Of a stretch of DNA of 19,208 nucleotides, positions 13,036 to 19,208 are shown piece after piece. The position numbers and the translations under genes are program-made. Source of the stretch: Embleya sp040605455 (GTDB lineage Bacteria; Actinomycetota; Actinomycetes; Streptomycetales; Streptomycetaceae); contig NZ_JBEXCV010000163.1 in assembly GCF_040605455.1 (NCBI RefSeq), forward strand, positions 1 to 19,208, read 5' to 3'. Under the pieces are notes generated by a model that saw only the letters and a program-made list of their open reading frames with translations, was not told the origin of the DNA and did not search any database. Numbering within the stretch: the stretch's first letter is position 1; each line of letters opens with the position of its first letter.

Positions 13036-13100
13036 ATAGTGGCACGGAGACTAGTGTCTTGGCAACTAGTTATAGTGGGGCTAGTTGCCGGGCATCTAGT
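13036..13100. promoter_or_regulatory. PadR operator array: CTAGT at 15-bp period, with promoters
   Basis: CTAGT occurs at 13051, 13066, 13081 and 13096, each exactly 15 bases apart, and the one-mismatch ATAGT at 13036 keeps the register. The two central copies belong to a perfect inverted repeat, GGCAACTAG (13061-13069) and CTAGTTGCC (13081-13089). TATAGT (13071-13076) at the centre of that repeat is a consensus-like -10 for the PadR gene. On the minus strand TTGCCA (13060-13065) and CACTAT (13036-13041) are 18 bases apart and could drive the divergent pair. PadR binding is inferred from position. Confidence 0.75.
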
Positions 13101-13111
13101 AGGCTGGGTGC

Positions 13112-13720
13112 ATGACGACGACTTTCCGCAGATCACCGCTGGCGCTGGCGCTTTTGGGCCTGCTCTACCGCGAGCCGATGCATCCGTATGCGATCCAGCA
13201 GCGGATCAAGCAGTGGGGCAAGGACAAGGTCGTCAACGTGGGTCAGCGCGCGTCGCTGTACAAGACGATCAATCGGCTGCGCGAGGCCGACCTGGTCACG
13301 GTGCGCGAGACGGAACGCGATCAGCAGTACCCCGAGCGCACGGTCTACGAGATCACCGAGGCGGGGCGCGACGCGTGCCACACGTGGATGGCCGAGATGC
13401 TGGGCACTCCGCGCAACGAGTTCCCGGAGTTCCCGGCCGCGCTGTCCTTCCTCGCGCTGCTCACCCCCGAGACCACGCGCGAGTTGCTCACCCGGCGTCG
13501 GGACCGGCTCGTCGCCGATCTGGCGGCGCTCGATGCGGACGCGGCGAACGCGGCCGCGTTCGAACTGCCGCGTGTGCTGATGCTGGAGGACGAATACCTG
13601 CGCGCGGTCACCGCCGCGGAACTGGCTTGGGTGGAGGCGGTGTCGGCCGACCTGGCCGAGGGCCGGCTGACCTGGAGCCAGGACTCGCTCGCGGCATTTG
13701 CCGAGTCGGCGCCGGAGTAG
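13112..13720 (+). CDS. PadR-family transcriptional regulator (long form)
   Basis: The 202-aa product has an N-terminal PadR winged helix: LALALLGLLYREPMHPYAIQQRIKQWG (about residues 10-36), SLYKTINRLREADLVTV (about 47-63), then TVYEITEAGRDACHTWM. The C-terminal ~100 residues form the helical Vir_C_2-type dimerisation domain. PadR proteins are usually repressors released by phenolics, drugs or other small molecules. Its divergent neighbours are the 149-aa protein and the FAD monooxygenase, and a CTAGT array fills the shared promoter, so it probably regulates both directions. Start ATG 13112 lies ~30 bases downstream of the predicted transcription start; the Shine-Dalgarno (AGTAGG) is weak. Confidence 0.93.
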   Translation: MTTTFRRSPLALALLGLLYREPMHPYAIQQRIKQWGKDKVVNVGQRASLYKTINRLREADLVTVRETERDQQYPERTVYEITEAGRDACHTWMAEMLGTPRNEFPEFPAALSFLALLTPETTRELLTRRRDRLVADLAALDADAANAAAFELPRVLMLEDEYLRAVTAAELAWVEAVSADLAEGRLTWSQDSLAAFAESAPE

Positions 13721-13731
13721 CCCCGAACGCG

Positions 13732-13778
13732 CCGATGCCGCGTTGCCGACCCGGGCGGGTCGACGAAGGCGGCATCGG
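13732..13778 (+). terminator. Hairpin after the first PadR gene
   Basis: CCGATGCCGC (13732-13741) pairs perfectly with GCGGCATCGG (13769-13778), enclosing a second small stem CGACCC/GGGTCG. It starts 12 bases after the PadR stop. The rest of the gene-free stretch 13721-14045 holds only this hairpin and a TATCAT -10-like box at 13969-13974; no other gene is supported there. Confidence 0.55.
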
Positions 13779-13968
13779 AAGGTGCGCGGCGCCGGGTGCC
13801 GGGCGGATCGGTCCCGTTCGACGTCCGACGTGGTCGACAACGCCGGCCGCCCTCGCCGCGTCGCACGACCGAGGCCGTCGTCCGCCCGTCGGCGCGAGCA
13901 TGTCGGTGCCCACGCCCGGGGTCCGCGCGCCGCGGCGGTGGCGGGCCCGGACGGTCGCGTGGCGGCCT

Positions 13969-13974
13969 TATCAT
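13969..13974 (+). promoter_or_regulatory. Possible -10 box of the parvulin gene
   Basis: TATCAT is the only AT-rich TANNNT box in this region. It would start transcription near 13981, giving a leader of ~65 bases before the TTG start. No clear -35 is visible. Confidence 0.4.
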
Positions 13975-14045
13975 CCACATGATCGACAACTCGGTGACCG
14001 CGCTCGGCCCGAGCGCGCCGGGTGGCGACGACCCCGGGAGCGGCC

Positions 14046-14363
14046 TTGTCCGACGAGCTGGAGTACCACGCCCTGCACATCGCGGTGGAGAGCGAGAGCG
14101 AGGGTCGGGCAATCCTCGACGAACTCGCCCGGGACCCGGGCCGGTTCGGTGAGATCGCCCGCAAACGATCCAAGGACCCGCTGTCCGCCGCCAACGGCGG
14201 CGACCTGGGCTGGGGGCGCGAGGACGACTACGCCGAGGCATTCGCCGAGGCGCTGGTCAAGCTGCGCCCGGGCGGGTTGAGCGACCTTGTCGCGTCCCAG
14301 TACGGCTTCCACATCATCAAGCTCGCGGGCACCCGCCCGGCCCGCTTCGTCGATGAGGACTGA
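14046..14363 (+). CDS. Small PpiC-type (parvulin) peptidyl-prolyl isomerase
   Basis: The 105-aa single-domain parvulin, comparable to E. coli PpiC (93 aa), has the rotamase pattern LEYHALHIAVESESEGRAILDEL, FGEIARKRSKDPLSAANGGDLGWG and SDLVASQYGFHIIKL. It catalyses cis-trans isomerisation of peptidyl-prolyl bonds. It has no signal peptide or lipobox, so it is predicted to be cytoplasmic, unlike PrsA-type actinobacterial parvulins. I prefer TTG 14046 because GGGAG lies five bases upstream; GTG 14022 (113 aa) is the alternative but has no ribosome binding site. The frame is open upstream without similarity. Confidence 0.9.
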   Translation: MSDELEYHALHIAVESESEGRAILDELARDPGRFGEIARKRSKDPLSAANGGDLGWGREDDYAEAFAEALVKLRPGGLSDLVASQYGFHIIKLAGTRPARFVDED

Positions 14364-14378
14364 CCGGGCACGCGGCGG

Positions 14379-14398
14379 CGGCCCGGCTCGTCGGGCCG
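14379..14398 (+). terminator. Hairpin after the parvulin gene
   Basis: CGGCCCG and CGGGCCG (7-bp stem) enclose a six-base loop, 15 bases after the stop. There is no U-tract. Further on, GGATGCATCC (14467-14476) is a perfect palindrome just before a TAGGGT box (14478-14483) that may belong to the protease promoter. Confidence 0.45.
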
Positions 14399-14566
14399 GG
14401 ACCGAAACCGGTCGGGTCCGTTCGACGCACGTGTGCCTCGCCGACGGATGAGGCCGGGGCGAGAGGGGATGCATCCTTAGGGTGACCGCGCGCGTGCAAA
14501 GGGTAGAGCCGTCGGCTCCGCCGGGAGCCGGCGTCGCACGGCCGTCCGATCGAAAGGGATCGCGAG

Positions 14567-15358
14567 ATGATTCGTACTCGGCAGACGCAGGACACCCACG
14601 GACGCGGGTCGGTGAAGATGTTCGGAGCGGCGGCCGTCGCACTCGCCGCCATCGGCGTCTGCGCGGTACCCGCCTCGGCCGTGCGCTTCGGCGCCGACGC
14701 GCCCGCCGGCGCCGCGCCGTACGCCGTGGCCCTGTTCACCGCCGACGGCCAACAACTGTGCGGCGGAACCCTGGTGACCCCGAAGAAGGTGCTCACCGCG
14801 GCCCACTGTGTGAACGGCCTGGCGGACCCGACCGCCGTCACGGTGGTCGCCGGGCGCCTGGATCTGGCGGGTACGGGCGGGCAGACCCGCAAGGTGACGA
14901 AGAGCAAGGTGCACCCGAAGTTCGAGCCGGGCGCGCTCACGTACGACGCCGCCGTGCTCGACCTGGACCGGTCGCTGAGCCTGAAACAGCTGCCGATCGC
15001 CGGTGCCGAGGACGACGCGCTTTACCAGGTCGGCAACAGGGCGACGGTCTACGGCTGGGGCAAGACGGACGGCGGCGCGACGACCACGCGGCTCAAGCAG
15101 ACCACTCTGGTGCTCTCGCCGCTGCCGCAATGCGAGCCCTACACGTTCCCGACGGACAGCCCGGCCACCCGGGTGTGCGGCCAGGCACCGGCCGACAACC
15201 CCGGAACCGGCATCTGCCGCGGCGACTCGGGCGGGCCGCTCGTGGCGAAGGGCAAGCTGATCGGGATCGTGTCCACCGGCAACAAGTACTGCACGGGCGA
15301 GCAGCCCGAGTCGGTGTTCACCCGGGCGAGCGCCGTGACCAAGGGGCTCGGCCTCTGA
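14567..15358 (+). CDS. Secreted S1-family (chymotrypsin-fold) serine protease
   Basis: The 263-aa product has a signal peptide: a basic N-terminus, a hydrophobic stretch AAAVALAAIGVCAV, and a likely cleavage after ASA (residue ~38). The catalytic triad is visible: His80 in LTAAHC, Asp127 in YDAAVLDL, and Ser221 in CRGDSGGP. Six cysteines after the signal could form three disulfides. The residue at the base of the S1 pocket (chymotrypsin position 189, six before the catalytic Ser) is Gly215, not Asp, so trypsin-like Arg/Lys specificity is not expected. The mature N-terminus (VRFGADAP) is short, with little or no pro-region. AAGGGA precedes the ATG. It is monocistronic, with hairpins on both sides. 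Confidence 0.93.
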   Translation: MIRTRQTQDTHGRGSVKMFGAAAVALAAIGVCAVPASAVRFGADAPAGAAPYAVALFTADGQQLCGGTLVTPKKVLTAAHCVNGLADPTAVTVVAGRLDLAGTGGQTRKVTKSKVHPKFEPGALTYDAAVLDLDRSLSLKQLPIAGAEDDALYQVGNRATVYGWGKTDGGATTTRLKQTTLVLSPLPQCEPYTFPTDSPATRVCGQAPADNPGTGICRGDSGGPLVAKGKLIGIVSTGNKYCTGEQPESVFTRASAVTKGLGL

Positions 15359-15391
15359 GTGGTCCGAGAGGCCGCAACACCGCCTGATCGA

Positions 15392-15424
15392 CGGCCGGCC
15401 GGATGATCCACGATCAGCCGGCCG
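15392..15424 (+). terminator. Hairpin after the serine protease gene
   Basis: CGGCCGGC (15392-15399) and GCCGGCCG (15417-15424) enclose an inner TGATC-CAC-GATCA stem. It lies 34 bases after the protease stop. Confidence 0.5.
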
Positions 15425-15462
15425 CGCGTGACGCACGCGGTCGAACAAGCGCATCCATCACC

Positions 15463-15499
15463 ACGAGGGCGCGCCGCCGACGGGGCGGCGCACCCTCGT
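15463..15499 (+). terminator. Second strong hairpin before the PadR-ABC operon
   Basis: Fourteen-base arms (15463-15476 and 15486-15499) pair at all but one position around a nine-base loop. Together with the preceding hairpin it isolates the following operon from read-through. Confidence 0.55.
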
Positions 15500-15507
15500 C
15501 GAGGCCG

Positions 15508-15554
15508 CTATACACACTGGGTATACCTACCGTGTATAGTCCTTGACATGTCAA
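15508..15554 (+). promoter_or_regulatory. Three-part palindromic operator and leaderless promoter of the PadR-ABC operon
   Basis: Outer arms CTATACAC (15508-15515) and GTGTATAG (15532-15539) are perfect reverse complements. Exactly four bases inside each lies the central palindrome GGTATACC (15520-15527). TATAGT (15535-15540), overlapping the right arm, is a -10 box followed by seven bases and the ATG at 15548, so the mRNA is probably leaderless. A further perfect palindrome, TTGACATGTCAA (15543-15554), contains the start codon. PadR autorepression from these sites is the natural reading. Confidence 0.75.
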
Positions 15555-16072
15555 TCGGACACACCCTCCTCGGGCTCCTGGAGTCCGGCCCCCGCCACGG
15601 CTACGACCTCAAGCGCAGCTTCGACGAGCGCTTCGGCCGGGATCGTTCGCTCGCCTACGGCCAGGTCTACTCGACCATGTCGCGGCTGTTGAAGAACGGG
15701 CTCGTGGAGATAGACGGCCTGGAGACCAGCGGCGGTCCCGAACGCAAGCGCTACTCGATCACCGACGCCGGCGTCACCGACGTCGAGCAGTGGCTCGGCC
15801 AACCCGAGAAGCCCGAGCCCTACCTCCAGTCGACGCTCTACACCAAGGTCGTACTCGCGCTGCTCACCGGCCGGGACGCGAACGAGATCCTCGACACCCA
15901 ACGCGCCGAACACCTGCGCATGATGCGCGACCTCACCCGGCGCAAGCTCGACGGAGACCTCAGCGACCGGTTGATCTGCGACCACGCGCTGTTCCACCTC
16001 GAAGCGGACCTGCGGTGGCTGGAACTGACCACCGCCCGTCTCGGCGAACTCACCCAGGAGATCCGCACGTGA
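15548..16072 (+). CDS. PadR-family transcriptional regulator of the ABC operon
   Basis: The 174-aa product has a PadR winged helix (MSIGHTLLGLLESGPRHGYDLKRSFDERFG, AYGQVYSTMSRLLKNGLVEI, then RKRYSITDAGVTDVEQWL) and a C-terminal helical domain. ATG 15548 is chosen because it coincides with the family N-terminus and with the leaderless -10 box; the in-frame extension to 15428 runs through the operator and terminator. Its TGA overlaps the GTG of the ATPase gene (GTGA), indicating translational coupling. PadR regulators co-transcribed with MacB-like ABC exporters usually sense the exported toxic compound or membrane stress. Confidence 0.94.
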   Translation: MSIGHTLLGLLESGPRHGYDLKRSFDERFGRDRSLAYGQVYSTMSRLLKNGLVEIDGLETSGGPERKRYSITDAGVTDVEQWLGQPEKPEPYLQSTLYTKVVLALLTGRDANEILDTQRAEHLRMMRDLTRRKLDGDLSDRLICDHALFHLEADLRWLELTTARLGELTQEIRT

Positions 16073-16749
16073 CCGACACCCTGCTCAGCGGCCGCGAGCT
16101 GCACAAGACGTACGGTGCGACGCCTGCGCTGGCCGGTGCCGAGTTCACCATCGGCGCGGGCGAGATCGTCGCCGTCATGGGCCCGTCCGGATCGGGCAAG
16201 TCCACCCTGCTGCACTGTCTGGCGGGCATCGTCCGCCCCGACTCCGGCACCATTCGCTACAACGGCGGCGACCTGACCGCCATGTCGGACACCCAACGCA
16301 GCGCGCTGCGCCGCAGCGACTTCGGCTTCGTCTTCCAGTTCGGCCAGTTGGTACCCGAGTTGACCTGTCTGGAGAACGTCGCGCTGCCGCTGCGGCTGAA
16401 CGCGGTCAAGCGCAAGGAGGCGGAAACCAAGGCGCGGGAGTGGATGGAGCGACTCGAGGTCGCCGACCTCGCGGGCAAACGACCCGGCGAGATCTCCGGT
16501 GGCCAGGGCCAGCGGATCGCGGTGGCCCGAGCCCTGGTGATCCGCCCCCGTGTGGTCTTCGCCGACGAGCCCACCGGCGCGCTGGACTCGCTCAACGGGG
16601 AACGCGTCATGAAGCTGCTGATCGAGGCCGCCCGGGACACGAAGGCCGCGGTCGTGCTAGTCACCCACGAATCCCGGATCGCCGCCTACTCCGACCGTGA
16701 GATCGTCGTCCGCGACGGCAGGTCCCGGGACATGGCGCGTGCCACGTGA
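16069..16749 (+). CDS. ABC transporter ATP-binding protein (MacB/LolD-like)
   Basis: The 226-aa nucleotide-binding protein has Walker A GPSGSGKST (residues 38-46), a Q-loop in FVFQFGQLVPELT, ABC signature ISGGQGQR (about 144-151, Ile replacing the usual Leu), Walker B VVFADEPTGALDS (about 162-174) and H-loop VTHES (about 198-202). It powers the FtsX-type permease encoded next. Start GTG 16069 overlaps the PadR stop, with AGGAG at 16056-16060 eight bases upstream. The gene ends in another GTGA overlap with the permease gene. MacB/Lol-type systems move drugs, peptides or lipoproteins by mechanotransmission rather than through a classical channel. Confidence 0.95.
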   Translation: MTDTLLSGRELHKTYGATPALAGAEFTIGAGEIVAVMGPSGSGKSTLLHCLAGIVRPDSGTIRYNGGDLTAMSDTQRSALRRSDFGFVFQFGQLVPELTCLENVALPLRLNAVKRKEAETKAREWMERLEVADLAGKRPGEISGGQGQRIAVARALVIRPRVVFADEPTGALDSLNGERVMKLLIEAARDTKAAVVLVTHESRIAAYSDREIVVRDGRSRDMARAT

Positions 16750-19073
16750 ACGTGTTCCGCGATCTGAGAATGGGCGTCGGCTTCGCGGTCACCGGCGGCC
16801 GGGAGGGTTGGACCCGCACGCTGCTGACCGCGATCGGGGTCGGCCTGGGCGTGGCGCTGCTGTTGCTGACCACCGCGATACCCGGTGCGCTGGGCGCGCG
16901 CGACGACCGCGGGCGCGGCCGGGACGAGTTGGCGGGGCGGGTGCAGCAGGCCGCCGCGAACACCCTGTTGGTCGGCATGGTCGACACCACCTACAAAGGC
17001 GACGACATCCGGGGCCGGGTCCTGCGCGCGGAGGGCCCCCGGGCGCCGATCCCGCCGGGGCTGAGCCGGCTGCCGGCCCCGGGCGAGATGGTGGTCTCAC
17101 CCGCCCTGGCCGACCTGCTCGCCTCGAAGCGGGGGGCGCTGCTCAAGGAGCGGCTGCCCTACCGTACGGCCGGGCGGATCGCCGAACAGGGCCTGATCGG
17201 TCCGGACGATCTGATCTTCTACCTCGGCAACGACACCATCGCCGGGGAATCGAGCTCGGTGGTCCGGATCACCGCGTTCGGCAACGCCTTTCCCGCGGAA
17301 AAGCTGGATCCCCGGCTGCTCCTGCTCGTCGTGGTGATGTTCGTGGTGCTGCTGATGCCGGTTGCGGTGCTGATCGCCACAGCCGTGCGATTCGGCGGCG
17401 AGCGGCGCGACCGACGGCTGGCGGCGCTGCGGTTGGTCGGCGCGGATGCCCGGACCACCCGGTGGATCGCGGCCGGCGAGGCGCTCGCGGGATCGTTGTT
17501 CGGGCTGCTCTTCGGGCTCGGCTTCTTCCTGATCGGCCGACAAATGACCGATGTGGCGGCGGCGTTCGATCTGAGCATCTTCCCCGGCGATCTGGATCCG
17601 AGTCTGCCGCTGGTCGTCCTGGTGGCGCTCGCGGTGCCGGCCGCCGCCGTCGCGGTGACGCTGTTCGCGCTGCGCTCGGTGATGATCGAGCCGCTCGGTG
17701 TGGTGCGCACCGGTACCCCGGCTCGGCGCCGGGTGTGGTGGCGGTTGCTCCTGCCGGTCGTGGGCGTGGCCATGCTCTTCCCGTTGATCCGTCGGGGTGC
17801 CGATGCCGGGGAGTTCAACCGGGGCCAGGTGATCGGCGGCACGGTGTTCCTGCTGTTCGGTGTCACCGCGCTGTTGCCGTGGCTGGTCGAAACCGTGGTG
17901 GCCCGGCTCGGAGCGGGCCGGGTTCCGTGGCAACTCGCGGTGCGCCGGCTCCAGTTGGGCAGCGGTGCGGCGGCCCGCTCGGTCAACGGCATCGCGGTCG
18001 CGGTGGCCGGTGCGATCGCCCTGCAGATGCTCTTCATGGGCATCGAGAACGACTACGTCAGGGAGACCGGCCAGGACCCCGGCCGGGCGCAGATGTCGGT
18101 GACGTCCAACGCGCAGTTCGGCGGTGACCGGGTCACCGAGATCACCGACCGGATCCGGCAGACCAAAGGGGTGCGCAGTGCCTTCGGGCACGCGGGCACC
18201 CGGATCGGCGACCGGGCCGAGAATCCCGCCGAGGGCGCGACGCTGACCATCGGCACGTGCGAGTCGCTGCGCGAGCTGGCTCGGATCGAGCGCTGTGCGG
18301 ACGGTGACGCGTTCATCATCGAGGGTCGCGGGTCCTCGGGCCAGATCGTCGGTGGGATGAAGACGACCGCCGGACGGCAGGTGATCATCGATCCGTCCTA
18401 CGGGATGACGGGGCTGCCCGCGTCCCGCACGCCATGGCTGATTCCCGCGACCGCGGTGACCGTGCCGGGTCGGGCCGACGCGAGCGGGATGTCGTACGAC
18501 GGGGTGCTGGCGACGCCGGGCGCGGTGCCGGCGGCGGCGACCAGGAACCTGAGCTACTCGCTGCACGTGCGGATCGACCCGACCGTCCCGGATGCTCGGG
18601 ATCTGGTCCGCAACACCGCCGCCCGGGTCGATCCGCTGTCCACGGTCTACGACCTGTCCTGGACTCGGGAGTCGCGGCGTTTCGCGAACGTGCGTACGGC
18701 GCTGTTCATCGGCACGGCCGTGGTGCTGTTGCTGATCGGCGCGAGTCTGTTGGTGACCATGCTGGAGCAACTGCGCGAGCGGCGGAAGCTGTTGTCGGTG
18801 CTGGTCGCGTTCGGCACCAGGCGCAGCACGCTGAGCTGGTCGATCCTGTGCCAGACGGCGATCCCGGTCGCCCTGGGGCTGGCGCTCGCGGCAGCCGCGG
18901 GCGTGGCTCTGGGCGCTGTGCTGCTGAAGATGGTGACTCGGCCGATCGCGGTGGACTGGAGCGGCATGGCCTTGATGTCCGGGATTGCTGCGGGTGTGGT
19001 GCTGCTGGTCACGGTGCTGAGCCTGCCGCCGCTGTGGCGGCTGATGCGCCCGGACGGGCTGCGCACGGAATAG
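16746..19073 (+). CDS. FtsX-like ABC transporter permease, two FtsX modules
   Basis: This 775-aa membrane protein starts at GTG 16746, overlapping the ATPase stop. Predicted membrane segments lie near residues 25-47, 191-216, 248-268, 287-310, 330-348, 362-385, 413-433, 651-673, 703-727 and 741-763, ten in all. The two halves each follow the FtsX layout of one helix, an extracellular domain (about 48-190 and 434-650) and three helices, joined by two extra helices. This is the actinobacterial duplicated form rather than the four-helix MacB. The loops ERRDRRLAALRLVGADARTTRW and ERRKLLSVLVAFGTRRSTLSW after the second helix of each module are the usual ATPase-coupling segments. The substrate is unknown. 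Confidence 0.94.
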   Translation: MNVFRDLRMGVGFAVTGGREGWTRTLLTAIGVGLGVALLLLTTAIPGALGARDDRGRGRDELAGRVQQAAANTLLVGMVDTTYKGDDIRGRVLRAEGPRAPIPPGLSRLPAPGEMVVSPALADLLASKRGALLKERLPYRTAGRIAEQGLIGPDDLIFYLGNDTIAGESSSVVRITAFGNAFPAEKLDPRLLLLVVVMFVVLLMPVAVLIATAVRFGGERRDRRLAALRLVGADARTTRWIAAGEALAGSLFGLLFGLGFFLIGRQMTDVAAAFDLSIFPGDLDPSLPLVVLVALAVPAAAVAVTLFALRSVMIEPLGVVRTGTPARRRVWWRLLLPVVGVAMLFPLIRRGADAGEFNRGQVIGGTVFLLFGVTALLPWLVETVVARLGAGRVPWQLAVRRLQLGSGAAARSVNGIAVAVAGAIALQMLFMGIENDYVRETGQDPGRAQMSVTSNAQFGGDRVTEITDRIRQTKGVRSAFGHAGTRIGDRAENPAEGATLTIGTCESLRELARIERCADGDAFIIEGRGSSGQIVGGMKTTAGRQVIIDPSYGMTGLPASRTPWLIPATAVTVPGRADASGMSYDGVLATPGAVPAAATRNLSYSLHVRIDPTVPDARDLVRNTAARVDPLSTVYDLSWTRESRRFANVRTALFIGTAVVLLLIGASLLVTMLEQLRERRKLLSVLVAFGTRRSTLSWSILCQTAIPVALGLALAAAAGVALGAVLLKMVTRPIAVDWSGMALMSGIAAGVVLLVTVLSLPPLWRLMRPDGLRTE

Positions 19074-19111
19074 GGGCGGCGGCCGGGCCCGCGAGGCGAA
19101 TTCGAGGCGGT

Positions 19112-19137
19112 GCCGGACACGGGCTCTCGTGTCCGGC
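19112..19137 (+). terminator. Terminator hairpin of the PadR-ABC operon
   Basis: GCCGGACACG and CGTGTCCGGC form a perfect 10-bp stem with a six-base loop, 38 bases after the permease stop. No U-tract follows; the downstream sequence is A/G-rich and its quality is doubtful. Confidence 0.7.
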
Positions 19138-19176
19138 CACCCCGATAAAAAGGGAGGGGGAGGGCCCCGTCCGTGT

Positions 19177-19208
19177 AGAAAAGAAGAGAGTCGTGTAGGG
19201 AAAAAGTT
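19177..19208. other. Probable Illumina adapter read-through at contig end
   Basis: The last 32 bases match the TruSeq adapter (reverse complement of the universal adapter, as I remember it) at about 26 of 32 positions, with an uninterrupted 14-base match GTCGTGTAGGGAAA at 19190-19203. Most mismatches are changes to A, as in low-quality base calls. The composition breaks sharply from the genome's GC content. This stretch, and possibly the purine-rich run before it from ~19146, should not be annotated as biology. Confidence 0.75.

Noticed and set aside
11144..13039. A 631-codon plus-strand frame opposite the monooxygenase and hypothetical genes
   Set aside because: It is the antisense reading of two genes with clear motifs; no signal, domain or ribosome binding site of its own.
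13036..13100. The CTAGT repeats as a CRISPR array or replication origin iterons
   Set aside because: The repeat is only 5 bases with 10-base spacing and lies exactly in a divergent promoter with a PadR gene; no cas genes or replication initiator gene is present.
10965..13136. A 723-codon minus-strand frame across the PadR operator, 149-aa gene and monooxygenase
   Set aside because: It overlaps two well-supported genes in another frame and its translation is low-complexity R/P/G/H-rich.
14022..14045. GTG 14022 as the parvulin start
   Set aside because: It has no ribosome binding site, whereas TTG 14046 has GGGAG five bases upstream and fits the family's N-terminus; GTG is kept only as an alternative.
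17097..18770. A 557-codon minus-strand frame opposite the permease
   Set aside because: It is the complement of a strongly supported FtsX-type gene; its H/Q/R-rich composition is a reverse-complement artefact.

Overview
The window is very GC-rich DNA with codon use strongly biased to G/C in third positions. Gene families (PadR, MarR, TetR, AraC and LysR regulators, DUF1349, DCC-family protein), frequent GTG/TTG starts and actinobacterial TANNNT -10 boxes all point to an actinomycete, most likely a Streptomyces relative. The right end looks like the end of a short-read contig: its last ~32 bases closely resemble Illumina TruSeq adapter sequence. No rRNA, tRNA, CRISPR array, transposase or phage gene was seen.

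Layout. (1) 1-3656: the 3' end of tsaD (tRNA t6A synthesis), followed by a region of gene decay. It holds a possible acetyltransferase remnant, a 69-aa hypothetical gene, an AraC regulator cut by an in-frame TAG, an intact VOC (glyoxalase-fold) gene, and a divergent MFS/LysR pair. The MFS protein has lost about five membrane helices and the LysR gene has lost its DNA-binding domain, while a near-perfect palindromic operator survives between them. (2) 3868-6403: a YigZ/IMPACT-family gene, a 71-aa helical hypothetical, a DUF1349 gene and a short-chain dehydrogenase (SDR) with a very long hairpin behind it. (3) 6430-7528: a frameshifted FUSC-like membrane gene divergent from a MarR regulator. They share a 30-bp intergenic region in which both transcripts appear leaderless and a perfect palindrome covers the MarR -10 box. 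(4) 7541-9037: a nucleotidyltransferase and an HD-domain hydrolase, both on the minus strand. (5) 9204-11049: a minus-strand operon of a small membrane protein, a DCC-family thiol-disulfide protein and a TetR regulator. It is preceded by a good promoter flanked by two copies of a TTTGAAC/GTTCAAA palindrome. (6) 11171-13720: an FAD monooxygenase and a 149-aa hypothetical, divergent from a PadR regulator. Their shared promoter carries CTAGT four times at an exact 15-bp period. (7) 14046-15358: a small cytoplasmic parvulin and a secreted S1 serine protease. (8) 15548-19073: a tightly overlapping operon of a second PadR regulator, an ABC ATPase and an FtsX-like permease, with a three-part palindrome over the PadR promoter.

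How the genes work together. Much of the window consists of small self-contained modules, each made of a regulator and its divergent or operonic target with a recognisable operator: MarR-FUSC/SDR, TetR-DCC, PadR-monooxygenase and PadR-ABC exporter. I did not find an unmistakable new defence or biosynthetic system. The most interesting content is the set of operator architectures and the cluster of disabled genes. Family assignments rest on recognising motifs by eye; no database search was run.
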